Below, piece after piece: positions 24,439 through 36,490 of a DNA stretch of 64,000 bases. Origin of the DNA: Ganoderma boninense (lineage: Eukaryota; Basidiomycota; Agaricomycetes; Polyporales; Polyporaceae); contig CM035304.1 of NCBI GenBank assembly GCA_002900995.3, forward strand, positions 541,498 through 605,497, given 5' to 3'. The notes beneath the pieces were generated by a model. That model had not been told where the DNA came from. It ran no database searches and saw nothing but the letters and a program-made list of their open reading frames with translations. The position numbers were made by a program, and so were the translations under genes. How positions within the stretch are numbered: position 1 is the first letter of the stretch; the number at the start of each line of letters is the position of its first letter.

Positions 24439-25647
24439 CGTCTTATAGGCTCAACTAAGTGCGATAAGAGTAGAGCATTTGCACCATCCAGAAATTGTGT
24501 GCACTGGTATGGGTGAGCCATTGATGGCCAACTACTAGAACCTCGCCCCCCTCCTAGCACATGAATACCTTATTTTATGACCATCGTATGTACATAGTTG
24601 GAATGTACTTGCTCAGAGCTTTTTAATGGCGTATAGATCATGATTTTAGGACCACTGGAACCCTCGCACCAACTACCCTCTCCTCCTACCCCCACCCACC
24701 AGCGAGCGCCCAATATCTTTCTTAATCGGATGGCGCATCGAGGCGGTCATATTTTATAATAGTGCCGTATATATGTATAGTATGAATATACCTATTTGAA
24801 CCTCATCTGAGAGCACCCTGCAACAAGATAGCTTTATTGACAAACCCAATCTATCAGCCACTATGTTCACTACATTCAGTCTTACCGTGTCACCTGGATG
24901 CTTTAAATAACAGAATACTCAGAGCGATATGGTACACCTCAAAAATCGCTTTTCAACAAGCCCACAATCATGGAAATCCGTGGAGGTGATCCCAAGTTAT
25001 AGACTGAACAGTATGGACAACTAGGTCGGAGCAGCCAGTTGGTCGGATTTTCGACTACAATCTTACGCCATAGCTGTGCAAATGGTAGCCATCATGCCAT
25101 TTCAAGCATATCTCATCACAAACTTGTCCGTTCTCTATGATTCTAGGTGCGTTTGAAAGCTACAACTCATCTCTACCATATTCTCGAATACAGTTTATTA
25201 TTGCAGCTAACATTGTATTGATATACTGCAAACAGCTGGTGTGGACTGATAACCACCCTACGCACTATTATATGCAGCGATAAGAATACCAATGGCATAA
25301 TATGATAGCGCTTCTTCATCCAAATAAGAAACAGAAGGACCGCCTTGACGCGCCATCGAATTAAAAAAGATATTGGGCGCTCACTGGTAGGTAGGGGTAC
25401 GAGGAGAGGGTGGTTGGTGCGAGGGTTCCAGCGGGCGCAAAATCATGATCAATACACCGTTAGAAATTTACATTTGAGCACATTATAACTAATGGTACTC
25501 AATGCACATACAGTAAGGTATGCATACACTATGAGGGGGGCAAAGTTTCAGTGGCTGGCCATCAATAGCACCACTGTACCAATGCATAGGATGCACATGT
25601 TGCGCAAATACCTTATTCTTGTTTGAGTTATGCAAGGCTACTATACA

Positions 25648-26318
25648 CAAAAACAACGAAGGGAAACAGATAGAAACTCGTCAGGATAGATAGACCACTT
25701 CCCCCCCATAGAGGCTTGTGCACCCCGCCACATCCACTGGACGGATTTTCGTGCTTGAGGGCTCGTTAGAAAGGTCTTCGTAATGCGCACTAGGCGCACT
25801 TTATTTCATGGCATTTATCCAGGATTTGAGCTCGCTATAGCTTCGTTGATCTGCATAGTTCAGCACATAAGTAGCCGGGAAAGGGGTCGTATTATTGTTA
25901 CCAATAGACTATAAATACATATATTAGTGGGAATACAAAAAGAACAACATCAAAGGGTGGGCAGGAGGGGGAGATATGGGTGCTCGCTGTGGGCAACAGC
26001 AAGCAGAGATGGGTAGGCGACGGCGGCAACAAGGCCGCAAGCGGTGGGAAGCGACGTCGGGAGATGATGGACGCGTGGGAGCGCGGGCGCGCGATCGTAC
26101 GAGACGATGGCGGGAACGCCGCGACTGTCGGGCTCGGGAGCAGGCCGGAAGCCTATCGGAGGTGTTCGGGAGGGTACTTGGGGGCTCCCGCAAGGTAACT
26201 GCTGGGTGCTGGGTGAACTGCTGGGCGGTAAATCTAGGGATAAGCCTAGCTAGTTAGCTACGTTATGGCGACCTTCCCACGTAGCTAAGTTAGCTGGGGG
26301 AATGGTGACGCTCAGGTG
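25648..26318. repeat. Right arm of foldback element, 671 bp
   Basis: Perfect-looking inverted copy of 23768-24438. Followed by the target duplication at 26319-26326. Confidence 0.92.
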
Positions 26319-26616
26319 CATTTGCTGTATGGCCATCGTCCATACCTTCTATATACGGTGGTCAGGCACGACATACAATAGGCGGAGAAAATGCAGCACC
26401 TTGCGCTCGCGTGTCTGTTACCGCCTCCACAACAACTCACGTCTGCGCGGAGCCCTCGAGGATCACAAACAGAGTATAAAGCCCAATGCATCGACGACGA
26501 TATCGATCGTAAAAGTCATGTACAGTAACGTGTGCCGCTAAACGCGTGCAGGTATCAAGTCCAAAATGCAAATGCCCGCGCGCGCGAACATTAGCATTTA
26601 GTGCTTAGGTTCGTAT

Positions 26617-26650
26617 CAAACCCCTCCCACGTAAACGTGAGAGGGGTTTG
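26617..26650. repeat. Hairpin, 15-bp arms
   Basis: Arms start CAAACCCCTC and end GAGGGGTTTG around a TAAA loop, with one mismatch. It pairs in outline with the hairpin at 27278-27310. Confidence 0.8.
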
Positions 26651-26672
26651 TATGAAAGTCCGACTTGATGAA

Positions 26673-27255
26673 GGACCATGGGGGGTGGCGCATCATTAGA
26701 TCTGATTGTATTCCGATAAGCAATCAGTATTGATCCTGCAATAAGAACACCGTGAAATGCGGCTTTATCCAGCACAACGCGCCCCTTCGCGTCTGCTCAT
26801 CAACCGCCGATTCCAACAACGCCTTAGCCAGCAACATGAAGGACACGCCCGACAACCTGCGCATTGGCGTAAGAGCCATCCCTGAACCCGTGGGGCTTGT
26901 CGCGCGACGTGAGTCCGCGATGTTCCTCTCCGAAGCCTCTGCCCCTGCCCGCACATTAAGGGCACCAAAATCACCCGTGCTTCCCTTCCCTCACTCCCGC
27001 TCTCTCTCTCATAGTCCCATGTGGAGCTCTTGAGGTGCTGTACATGCGCTCGACAAAGCCGAGAGTCGAGATGAACCCGAATGGCGCGCGAAGAGGCAGA
27101 GCGCTAGTAAGTGAGATATAAGGGCGGAAAGCGCCGAATCAAGAAAGCTGTGCTGTGGCATTGATTCAGTAAGAAAATGCATCCTAATGGATTAGAATGA
27201 CTGATCTAATGGTCGGATAAGAAATTTGTATTGAATCGGCCACCCCCCATGGTCC
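26673..27255. repeat. 17-bp inverted pair GGACCATGGGGGGTGGC
   Basis: The word at 26673-26689 is mirrored exactly at 27239-27255. Each copy has a hairpin just outside it. This looks like the skeleton of a small inverted-repeat element of about 0.7 kb between the right target duplication and CFEM gene 2, but I find no clean ends. Confidence 0.5.
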
Positions 27256-27277
27256 CTATAAAGTGGGTATATTCGTA

Positions 27278-27310
27278 CAAGACCGTCCACGCGGAACGCG
27301 GACGGTCTTG
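27278..27310. repeat. Hairpin, 14-bp arms
   Basis: Arms CAAGACCGTCC and GGACGGTCTTG with a short GC-rich loop. Confidence 0.8.
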
Positions 27311-27405
27311 GTATGAGACTATTTAGTGCTAGGTCCGTCGAAGAGGGCAAGGCGAGGCGACGACACACCAACCCCATACACGCACACCTCTCCACGATCA
27401 GTCCC

Positions 27406-28452
27406 TCATGCAAACAGCACCCCAAAGAGCGCCCCCGCGAGCCCCACCGCGCCCGCCACGACCGCCTCCCTCGACCCGTGCCCGTGCCCGTGCCGCCACG
27501 ACCCCGCCCCGTTTCCCGACGACCGGGCCCCCGTGGACGACGCGCTCGGTGACGTGGAAGTGGACGACCCAGAGCGCTAGTGTTCGCGGACGAGGAGGAG
27601 GACGCGAAGGGGTTGGAGAACGTCGTCGACGGCGGCGGGGTGGGGAACGAGAGGGACGTGCTCGCGGCCGCCCCGCGCGCAGAACTGCTCCGCGACGTCC
27701 TCCGCGGCGGGCAGGTCGCCCGGGCACGACGTCGCGATGCACGCGACGAGGCCCGACGCGAAGCGCGTCGCGCTATGCGTTGCAGCGGGCGGTTTGTGGT
27801 CCGGGTTCGGGTTCGGGCGGGTTATTGATTGGAGGTGATGATGGCATCGGGAGGTGATTGGGCGGCGGCCGTGTGGGGAAGATGCGGGGGAAAGGAAGGA
27901 AGGGAAGACATGGCAGATGGGAGAGTTAGATTTCCGTTAGCCTCAAGCCTCAAGCGCACTGCGGGGTGGGACGACCGACCGATCGATGGCACAGGGGGAA
28001 GGGGAGCGGCACTCACTTTACGCAGTAGCAGTTCACGTCGACGTAGCTCGTGCAGTTGTCGTCCGCGATCGCGAGCCCCAGACAGTTGTTCGCTGCGGGC
28101 GGGCGGGGGGGTCGCCCCTCCTCAGTACTTGTACTTGTTCCTTCGCCTTCATTCCCAGGGGGATGTGGAGTGAGGACTCACCGCAGCTGGAGAGGCCGCT
28201 GAGGCTCGGGAACTGGGCCGACGAGGTCGCGCTCGCGCTCGTGTTCCCGCTTCTGCTCGAGTTCACGGTCCCGGTCGTGCTGGCGCTCCCGCTCCCTGAC
28301 AGTGAGGATGAGGGGGTGGCCGAGATGCTGGCCGAGTCGGAGCTGTCGCTGGGTGCGGAGAGCGGTGGGGGCGTGAGCGAGGCCGCACCCGCAGCATATG
28401 ACGCGAACGTGAGGAGGAGAAGGTGCAGAGGCAAGGAGGGCATATGCATCAT
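27406..28452 (-). CDS. CFEM-domain GPI-anchored protein 2
   Basis: Exons 28452-28182, 28092-28017, 27772-27658 and 27576-27406 join to 210 aa. A signal peptide (LPLHLLLLTFASYAAG) leads to a Ser-rich stretch. A CFEM domain with eight Cys follows (LSSC, NNCLG, DDNC, NCYC, LVAC, ATSC, EQFC), then a short Ser/Thr/Gly tail and a GPI-type end (AVVAGAVGLAGALFGVLF). Unlike CFEM 1, the Ser-rich part comes before the domain. The intron at 27657-27577 has a weak donor (gtccct); without it the tail is split by two compensating frame changes, so I prefer the intron. The 244-nt second intron is long for this genome. The gene converges on CFEM 1. Confidence 0.78.
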
Positions 28453-29024
28453 GCTGAATCTGAGTGGTTGCGGAGGGATGAGGTTCAGGAGACTTTGGCG
28501 GCCGCTGTGTTGGATTGGAAGGGTGCAGGGTATAAGGAAGGAGTGGAAGGTGCGGGGCAGGGCAGAAAGGCTCAGCTGCCGCGCCAGGCTCCAACACAAG
28601 TGGCGTCGCGGGCGTTGCACTGCGTGGCCACGGTTCAGGACCAGGAGGTGCGCTTTCTGCGGCCGGAAGCAATTCGAGCCGCGCCCTGAGTCGCAACGCA
28701 CACGTGCGAGCTCCCGCGACGTTGGCCGCCAAGAATGGGGTTGGAGCAGGCCCTATAAGTAGCTGATAATCCTACCAGCGGAGGGCGAACGGAGGTAAAG
28801 AGGCTCGGCTTCACATGGAGAAGGCAACACAGAAGCACCATGCATGAAGAGATGTATAGAAAGAGACATGAAGGAGAGTAATAACGACAGGGAGCACGTA
28901 ACGATCCACAGCAAACGACCCTACACATCCAATACCGGCACTATGTACCTACGGTAGCAACAAGCATAACACATACCCCTAGCTATTGCAGGTCCGATCG
29001 TCTGAGACACCCGTCGCGCAGGGC

Positions 29025-29339
29025 TTAATACTCGACTGCATCGTCGTCGTACCCTGGCCCAGGAGGGGTCACCTCCGCCTTCTTCTCATCCTTCGTAGCA
29101 CCCTCCTTCTCCTTCTCCGCAACCTCGTCCACGTCCATGTTCATGCCGCCGTTGTGCGGCTTGTCCGCGTCACCTTCCACGGCCATCTTCGCGTCGCCGT
29201 TCTCGTCCGCGTCCTCAGGGTGCTCAGTCTTCCGCCGCGACTCCTCCGCGACGCGCTCGCGCAGCAGGCTGATCTCCTCGACGCCCGCCGTCCGCTCCGC
29301 CTTGAACTCGTCCCACTCCTTCTCCGCTGCATCCTGCAC
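29025..29339 (-). CDS. C-terminal exon of a charged coiled-coil protein (partial)
   Basis: A 105-residue exon follows a ctag acceptor at 29340-29342 and ends at TAA 29025. It reads as charged helix (EKEWDEFKAERTAGVEEISL) followed by an acidic tail with DVDE and KEKEGATKDEKK. The helix recalls the conserved region of pinin/SDK/MemA splicing-associated proteins, but the match is from memory and weak. The 5' part lies in or beyond the N gap. Confidence 0.4.
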   Translation of the reverse strand: MQDAAEKEWDEFKAERTAGVEEISLLRERVAEESRRKTEHPEDADENGDAKMAVEGDADKPHNGGMNMDVDEVAEKEKEGATKDEKKAEVTPPGPGYDDDAVEY

Positions 29340-29361
29340 CTAGACACGAGACACGCACCGT

Positions 29362-29461
29362 NNNNNNNNNNNNNNNNNNNNNNNNNNNNNNNNNNNNNNN
29401 NNNNNNNNNNNNNNNNNNNNNNNNNNNNNNNNNNNNNNNNNNNNNNNNNNNNNNNNNNNNN
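29362..29461. other. Assembly gap, 100 N
   Basis: Exactly 100 N, the usual placeholder for a gap of unknown size. It hides the 5' ends of the genes on both sides, which point away from each other. Confidence 0.98.
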
Positions 29462-29684
29462 CGCCGCCGGCGCTCGCGAGCTTCCTGCCGCTGACGGCGA
29501 CGGCGACGGGGTCGGCGAGCTGACGCTGGACATCGAGTTCGAGAACGAGTGGGAGACGACGAGCGACTGGAACGAGGACGACGACGAGGCCGTCGCGGAC
29601 GAGAACGCGCTGTGCTTCCCGCCGGAGGGGGAGGGGGAGTATGGGGAGGGCGACGGGGACGGGGAGGCGATGGACCTGTCGTGA
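29462..29684 (+). CDS. Acidic C-terminus of an unknown protein (partial)
   Basis: The frame is open from the gap to TGA 29684 and reads LTLDIEFENEWETTSDWNED and a further Glu/Asp/Gly tail. Composition and a clean stop suggest a real C-terminus on the plus strand. Product not recognised. Confidence 0.4.
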
Positions 29685-30731
29685 TGGGGTGGGATGGGTT
29701 ACGGGTGTGGGGGTGCGAGGTGCGAGGTGTGGGGTGCGATGGTCGAGGTGATTTTCTTGGCAGGTCGTAGGTTCTTTTCTTGTTTCGTGGAGAATTGCAA
29801 TCTATATTTTGCTACCTCAAAGCTGTTGTTGTGCATAGCTCTCGCTCCGGGATTTGAGAGGACTTGGACAAACCAATCTGCGCTGCGCGAAATCAACCAG
29901 GCTCGGTGAGGTGCCTTCCTGGGGTTGTTTGTGCTGGCCTCCTGAGGATAACGAGCTCACCGACATTTTTCTACAGATACTGTTTTGTTGTATGCGCCAA
30001 ACCAGGATACGTATTCCATATGATATTTGCATTGGCGACAAGAAGCATCCGCAGACAGACCCCGTGTCGAACACCTATGACATCGATAATACTCGACGTC
30101 GTCTACCGCTAGAGATGCCACAGAGGTGAGCATCGATTGGGTCGCCTAAACCTGTCCTTGGCGTCGACTGACACTCCTTGGGCCAGGCCGTGTGTGAAAG
30201 TGTCCACGCTCTCCTCAGGAGAATGGGAATGATAAACCGACTTCATGCCAGTGTTTTCTGACTCGATCCGCTTCAGACTTACTTTGGATAGCTCGGTGGC
30301 CAAGCCGAATAGAAGCGCCGCTCCCAGTTTTGCAAGAGGACTCGTCGTCTTCTGTGCTGATGCCCCACCATATGACCGACTCGTGTCCTCACTGCCCTGA
30401 AGACGGGATGCCGTTACGAGCAATGTCGACTCGAGGTCAAGAGCTCGAATTCTCCCATGGCAAGACGGCTGGAGTAACGGTTTTGACAGTCTCTCATTCC
30501 AGAGTCAGAGCCAAGGACGAGCTTTGTGCACGCTGTTTTCATGTGAGTCGCCTCGAGGCCAGCTAGCCCATTCAATCGCTGAAGTAGTTGACAGGCTTGA
30601 GACGACCCAGCGGCTGGAACGGTGAGGGAGGAAGAAGAGGCTGTTGCTGTTTTACGACGGACGGACTCGGTACCGACGCGCTGTTTATCATTTATTTCCC
30701 CATCACCCACGATCGAACTCCCGACGCCACC
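29685..30731. other. Intergenic, upstream of F-box copy A
   Basis: No gene supported over about 1 kb. Confidence 0.4.
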
Positions 30732-32295
30732 ATGAGCACAGAGTCGATGGTCGCCACCGCACGAGCTCTCGCACGACACATTCCCATGGAGGTCTGCGAG
30801 AACTTCATCGACATGCTGTACTCGCCGTCCCGCGACTTCTCTGATGAGCTCGAGAACTTCGCCGCCCTCCGCACCTGCGCACTCGTCTGCCGAGACTGGC
30901 GTATTCGCGCACAGCGGATGCTCTTCTACGCGGTCCATCTCAACACCGTCAGCTCCCTCTACCGTTTTCTACTGTCCTCCAGGGCAGGCCGCCCCTCTAC
31001 GCCTGCGTGCACGAGGTCACTCTGATCTCGCGCTCTTTACACACCACCGCCAGCATCCTCTCGCTGTTCCCCGCCGTCTTTGCGGGGAAGCTGCCCAATC
31101 TCCGCCGCTTCCGGGTCTGGCGCATCTCGGACTCCGACGCGTGGTACCCGGCGACGCCAGATTTGGCGAAATCGAAGCCGCTGCCGCACGCCCCGCTTCA
31201 TCCCAACTTTCCTGTCCTGCTGGCCTCGTTCACCTCGATCTCGACGCTGCAGTTCGCCTGCATCACGTTCTGCTCGTTCGGCGAGTTCGCACGGACAGTG
31301 CATGCACTTCCAGCCGTGGAGACTCTCATGTGCCATTCCGTCGCGTGGACCACCCTTGGTCTCCTTCCAGCCTTCATGGAGGCGACTGGGTGCCATTCGG
31401 GGAGGCGTACCCCTCGGTTCGCACCCAAGCTTCGGTTACTCAAGGTACGCTAACCGCTGCATCGCGCATGGCATCGAATTCAAGGGAGTCCAGTACTTCG
31501 ATAGCAGCATTCACGGAATTCAGAGGCTGATATCTGCGTGCGGGCCCCATTTGCCGAGGCTGTGGATTAGCTTCCCTCTGCCGGACAGCCTTGCAGAGCT
31601 CGAAACCAACAAAGGTATGCATCGCAGTCCCGTTCGTTTGCACGAGGAGGAGTCGGCTGGCTGACGCTTGTGGTATGTGAACGACAGGCAAGGGTCTCGA
31701 TCTGAGCTCCTGCACTGCACTCCAGCGGTTCACGATACGACCCACGGCAGAGTTTTCCACAGACGAGCGGTTCGGTCACCTGCTGAGGACGATGCTGAGC
31801 TCGTGGAAAAACCCGCAGCTACATGCACAGCTCGCATTCGGGGTATGGTACCAGACGTGCCAGTTCACGCGACAGGGCTACGCTGATATCCTGAATGCCC
31901 TGGGCATCATCACTGAGGGCTGGCTCGACGGCATGCAGACAGTCGTGGCGGATGCCACTGATGTTTCTGCGGACACGCCTGCAAGTGGCTCGGGACGTCA
32001 AGTATTTCGTTCGGATCTATGACTGGGAGTCTCGGAGGGAGTGGTGGTGGGGACATGTCACTGCGTGCTTTCCGACTTGGGCGAAGCTGACCAGACTCGA
32101 GCTTGGCTACTTGATGCGTAAGTGGGATCTCGTCGGGGCTGCAACCATATCGAATCGCGCTCGTGCGCATGCTTCAACGTAGCGCTGACTGTTCTCGCAG
32201 CTTCGACTCCGCGCTACCAATGGAAACTGGAAGATGGAGACGATGAGCAGCCCCATGCCGCCATCCCCGGCGCGCCGTGTCCCTCCTTACCGTGA
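30732..32295 (+). pseudogene. F-box gene copy A, two frame lesions
   Basis: Start at ATG 30732 in a good context (caccATGAGC). Exons 30732-31444, 31485-31614, 31688-32117 and 32201-32295 keep the family intron phases 0, 1, 1; the first intron is only 40 nt. Product of about 455 aa with the F-box block (PMEVCENFIDMLYS, CALVCRDWRIRAQRM), LFPAVFAGKLPNLRRF, and the late motif WWWGHVTACFPTWAKL. Two single-base changes interrupt it: a loss near 30985 (between the F-box part and LYACVHEVTL) and a gain near 31982 (before VARDVKYF). Either a recent pseudogene or sequence error; all splice sites remain usable, which speaks for recent loss. Confidence 0.7.
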
Positions 32296-33296
32296 CATTA
32301 ATCGCGTTCATTGTCTACCTGCATTCGTGAGTGCGATATCGGTATCTGTGTAGGGGGGTTTGTGGGCTCACCGAGATGGCGAACACATCCAGGCCAAGGC
32401 GAGTGTACCTTTGATAAAACATGAACCAAGTTTCCTCTCCATGCGTGTGCCAAGCAGGTACACGTACAGCTAAATATCAAAAGAGCGTTGCTCTATCTTC
32501 CGAAGGCCAGCTCAGCTGACCGATTGATTTATTCTTAGCTGCTTCAGCATTCTCGTAGTCGCGCGTTACCTCTAATGTCACTTTTTTCGGTCTTTTTGCT
32601 CTTCCATGCGTTCCTTCTTATCGCCTCTCATGATCTTGTGCAACAATTTTGTACGCTTCTCGCTCCTCACTGTACTGTTCTTCTAGCGTCCACCACTCAC
32701 GAATCCCTGTCCCTGATCGGCATGGTTCAGGTATGTGACGCACAGTAAGTCATACTTCCACAATCTTATCGCTGTCTGTCTTGTCTTGTCACTCATGTAC
32801 TGACCATACACCACAGGACACGAGTTCTTCGGTGCACCATCGGACTATCTGATGAAGCTCCTAGTCTCGCCACATGGGATGTGCTTCGAGCTCCTCCCAA
32901 TGTGCGCTCCTGTCAGCCTGTCGCCGGTGCTGTCCCTTGCGCCGCGCTTCCTGCGGTCGAGCTGGCGGACTTGTGACCGCGCCGCGCTGGTGCGCTCTTC
33001 GGCTGTTCTGTGGAACGACTTGTCAGGCGGGCTCTAAACCCGGTATCGGCGGCCGCATATCGTGCATCGACTACTTCGACCCTCCTGCATGGTGCGCTTA
33101 CAGTCGCGGAACGGAGTCTTGAGCGGCACCGGCTTCGGCGGTATTGCGCAACATCGCAAGACTTGGCAGGAGGCGATTCCAGCGAGTTATGTTAAGCACC
33201 GATGTTTAAGAGCCAGCTCTTCCATGACGGGATGCCATTCAGACCCTCGCCTCCCTCGCCGGACACCCAACCATATCATCTGTGTCGAGGTTCACC
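32296..33296. other. Spacer between F-box A and the S28 gene
   Basis: No gene supported. A frame around 32820-33200 has scattered F-box-like composition (LWNDLSGGL) but no domain I can defend. Confidence 0.35.
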
Positions 33297-35611
33297 ATGG
33301 TCGTTCCGAACTTGCTGGTCCCTCTTGTGCTCCTCCTGTCATTCGTGACGGCGCTCCCATCGCGAGCAAAAGGTCTCGCCTCTATCCAACCGAGGCCGTC
33401 CATCCCTCATTTTGAAAACCCGCTCGAAGGCAGCCCAGTCGTCAGTCGCAACGGGACACAGCTGCCCGACTACACCCACGTCTACTACTTCAACCAGCTC
33501 ATCGACCACGACAACCCCAGCCTTGGGACGTTCAAGCAGCGGTACTACCACACGTACGAGTTCTACGAACCAGGTGCGTCTCCCCCTACCATGTCGCAGT
33601 GAAACCTGTCGAACTGACTGCGCTGTATCCGTATCTTAGGCGGACCTATCATCCTCTCAACCCCGGGAGAAGTCGACGCATCCGGTAAGTGTTGCAGTAA
33701 GCCCGCGGTTACCCCGGAGACCCCCCACCTTCCTTCCTTCCGTCTTGCCACACCTTCCGAGCTTCGACTTCTCTCGGTTCCGCTCCACCATCCACCTGTA
33801 CACGCGTGTGCATGTGACCCCCAGGTTTCGGACTCCTCTGCGTCCTGTGTGCTGACAGCAGCCTCCCTACCGCTCACTTCCCTCGACAGCATACACCTCG
33901 TATCTCACAAGTGCGACGATCAACGGGCGGATCGCGCAGACGCTCAACGGTTCGACGGTCGTGCTCGAGCACCGCTTCTTCGGCTCCTCGAACCCGTACA
34001 GCGACCTGTCCGTCACGAGCTTCCGCGTGCACACCGTCCAGCAGGCGGTCGCCGACCTCGTGTACTTTGCGCAAAACGTGCAGCTGCCGATGCCGGGGGG
34101 CTACGAGCTCGCCCCAGGCAAGGCGCCGTGGATCCTCGTCGGGGGAAGCTATGCGGGGGCACTCACGAGCTACACGATGGCGAGGTAAGGGACTTGACTT
34201 TGACTTCTACTGGTGTCAGGATGTGGCTAAACTTGTCCTGGCAGTAATCCCGGGGTATTCACGGCCGGATACGCGTCGTCGGCCGTCGTTCAAGCCATCG
34301 TGTACGTGTCCGCGTTCGACAACTTTGGATTGGTCCTGATCGCCTGATATGTTTACAGCAACTTCTGGGGATACTTTGAGCCTATCCGGCAGAACATGCC
34401 GGCGAACTGCTCCGCCGACGTCGAAGCAGTAATAGCACATGTCGACTCCGTCATCGGGTCGAATGACACCGCTGCGATCAGCGCGCTGAAGTCCACGTTT
34501 GGGCTGCCGTTGGGACACAACGACGACTTCGCTGCGGCTTGTATACGTTCTCTTTCAAAGCGATCCCTGACGTCATTGATACTGACCGTTATTGTAGTGC
34601 TCCAGAATCTGTTCCCCTGGCAGTCGCTGCAGCCCGACAGCGGTTCGAACCAGGCATTTTATCAGTTTTGTGATGCGCTTGAGGTTCAAAATGCGGTCAG
34701 TGCTCCGGCATCGGGATGGGGACTCGACTATGCGCTACAAGCCTGGGGAACGTACTGGAAGTCGACCTTCTATTACCAAAGTACGTCAAATTCTCCGAAC
34801 TGCTCAAGGGGTAGCTGACATTCAGACCTCTAGTATGCGGCGACGGGGATGTCGAGTAAGTTGCGCCAGTGCAATCTGCGATTTTACTCAACAGCTGTAC
34901 GACTTCGGTTTAGGACATGCTTGGGGACATACGACACCACGAACCCGTTCTGGACCTATACGTACACCGGTAATGCGGCGCGATCGTGGCAGTGGCTGAT
35001 GTGAGCGCGATTGACACCAGGTATCGTTATCATCGCATACTGAACACTATTTGCATCCACTCTCAGCTGCACGCAATTTGGGTTCCAGGAGGACGGCGCC
35101 CCTTCGGGACAACCCTCCATTGCCTCTCGGTTTGTGACACAAGAGTGGGGTTTGGTAAGGTTTTTTGATTCGCTTGCTGCATCTGATCCTTACTGAGCTC
35201 GCATGTACAGCGCCAGTGCACATATCGCTTCCCCGGCGCGTTCGGGTCGCATGCAACCATCGCCTCCCCGAACTCGACCGGCATCAACGCCGTGTATCAG
35301 GGCTGGAACACGACCATCGAAAACATCGTCTTCGCTAGTGGCACACGTGAGTACTCCATCATGTAACCCGTCTCTTAGGATGGGCACTCTCATCTATGCT
35401 TCTAGGTGATCCTTGGAAAGAAGCGACCGTCGCGGCCGATGGGTGCACGAACCAGGGGTCCGACTCGCAGCCCCATCTCGTTTCTGATGGATTCCACTGC
35501 TCGGACATGCTCATCCGGGAGGGCGCCGCGAGCGCGAGTGTCAAAAGCGTGCAGGATACCGCGGTGTCGTACATGGCGAAGTGGGTATCGCAGTGGAAGC
35601 AGACAGCGTGA
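33297..35611 (+). CDS. Secreted serine carboxypeptidase, family S28
   Basis: Eleven exons (first 33297-33573, last 35406-35611) join in phase through ten introns to 525 aa. A signal peptide (LLVPLVLLLSFVTA) opens the protein. Seen: YFNQLIDH ... FKQRYY at the start of the catalytic domain, LEHRFFGSS, then GGSYAG with the nucleophile Ser194, DPW with Asp459 and GFHCSDM with His488, the order of S28 enzymes (Pro-X carboxypeptidase and dipeptidyl peptidase II group; fungal members are secreted acid prolyl peptidases). Length is normal. Inferred role: digestion of proline-rich peptides outside the cell. A decayed copy of its ninth exon lies at 38517-38620, within a duplicated block. Confidence 0.92.
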
Positions 35612-36119
35612 TGACGGCGGCAGCGAGGACATGGCTCCGCCCGTCACGTTGACCAAATCGTATCTTTTCCGTAATTTGTGAGGCGGTCACGGAAAATACA
35701 GTCGTATGAGATAGCCTTCTCGGCGCTCACTCAGCCTCTGCAGAACCTGGACTCATGATCCCAAATCAGAAGGAGGGTCCCTCCATCTGCTTGTTCCCGT
35801 CGACCAGAGTGATCCACGGGAGGGTTCAGTATAAGGTGATCAGAAGATCGGACATCGTAGACCCTTGCGCGCCCGGCCGGAGCGAACGAATGGCCTCACT
35901 TGATGTCCCCTTAGGCAGCTCATATCCTCACGCGCGTATACACCCGCCTATCATGCATGCGACATGCTTCTCCGTCCTACTCGTCCACCGCATACACTAC
36001 CTCCGGCTGGCATCGCCCTCGATGTCCTGTCGCAGTTAGTCGTAGGCTCGAGTACACAGAAGGCGTCCGAGGCGTCGATCCTGCGGCCATCTGTTCCGAT
36101 TCGTCCACAACTGGATGCA

Positions 36120-36490
36120 GGGGGGGGGGCTTGAAGGACTTGTACTTCAGTCCATCGCCCCGCGCGGGGTGCATCCTTGTGCTATGCGGTCATCTCCCTC
36201 TCCTTCTCCCTACCATTCTGGGTCACCACAGGCCTCTGCGTTTAACTTCTCCTTCGGTCCCTCTGCCAATATTTTTCCTGCGCCCCCCTGTTCAGTGATC
36301 GGCAAACCTCCTCGATACGCCACGGGCTACTGGCCTGAACAGCATCGTACAATGAGTACAACAAGACCGCACACAATCTGCGCTCCCTGGGTCCTCGACC
36401 GCGGATTCGACTAGCATCACACGCTTCGGGAGAACTTCTCCGCTCCTTCTTCCAGCGCCGGCAAACGAACCGCGACGACGCGCAACAGGT
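36120..36490 (+). pseudogene. Relic R1, unidentified duplicated fragment
   Basis: Shares blocks with 40560-40830 (GGGGTGCATCCT..GTGCT; CGCTCCCTGGGTCCTCGACCG; AACCGCGACGACG-like end), always just downstream of an F-box copy. The best frame in the second copy reads APWVLDREPRHCNDTVEHLT. I do not recognise the source gene. Confidence 0.5.

Larger units (their letters stand above)
23768..26318. mobile_element. Foldback element with 671-bp inverted repeats
   Basis: A 2,551-bp insertion starting CACCTGAGCG, with arms 23768-24438 and 25648-26318 that mirror one another without any length change (coordinates sum to 50086 throughout) and give identical translations. Inward of 24438 the mirror continues to about 24765/25322 but at clearly lower identity, leaving a loop of roughly 550 bp. 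The 8-bp target duplication fits hAT or Mutator-like superfamilies; long arms favour Mutator-like. Subterminal AGCTAAC/TAGCT words repeat near the tips and could be transposase sites. No transposase is seen; the open frames in the arms are probably not genes. Confidence 0.9.

Noticed and set aside
27577..27657. Two compensating frameshifts in CFEM gene 2
   Set aside because: An 81-nt intron with a weak gtccct donor explains the frame more simply.
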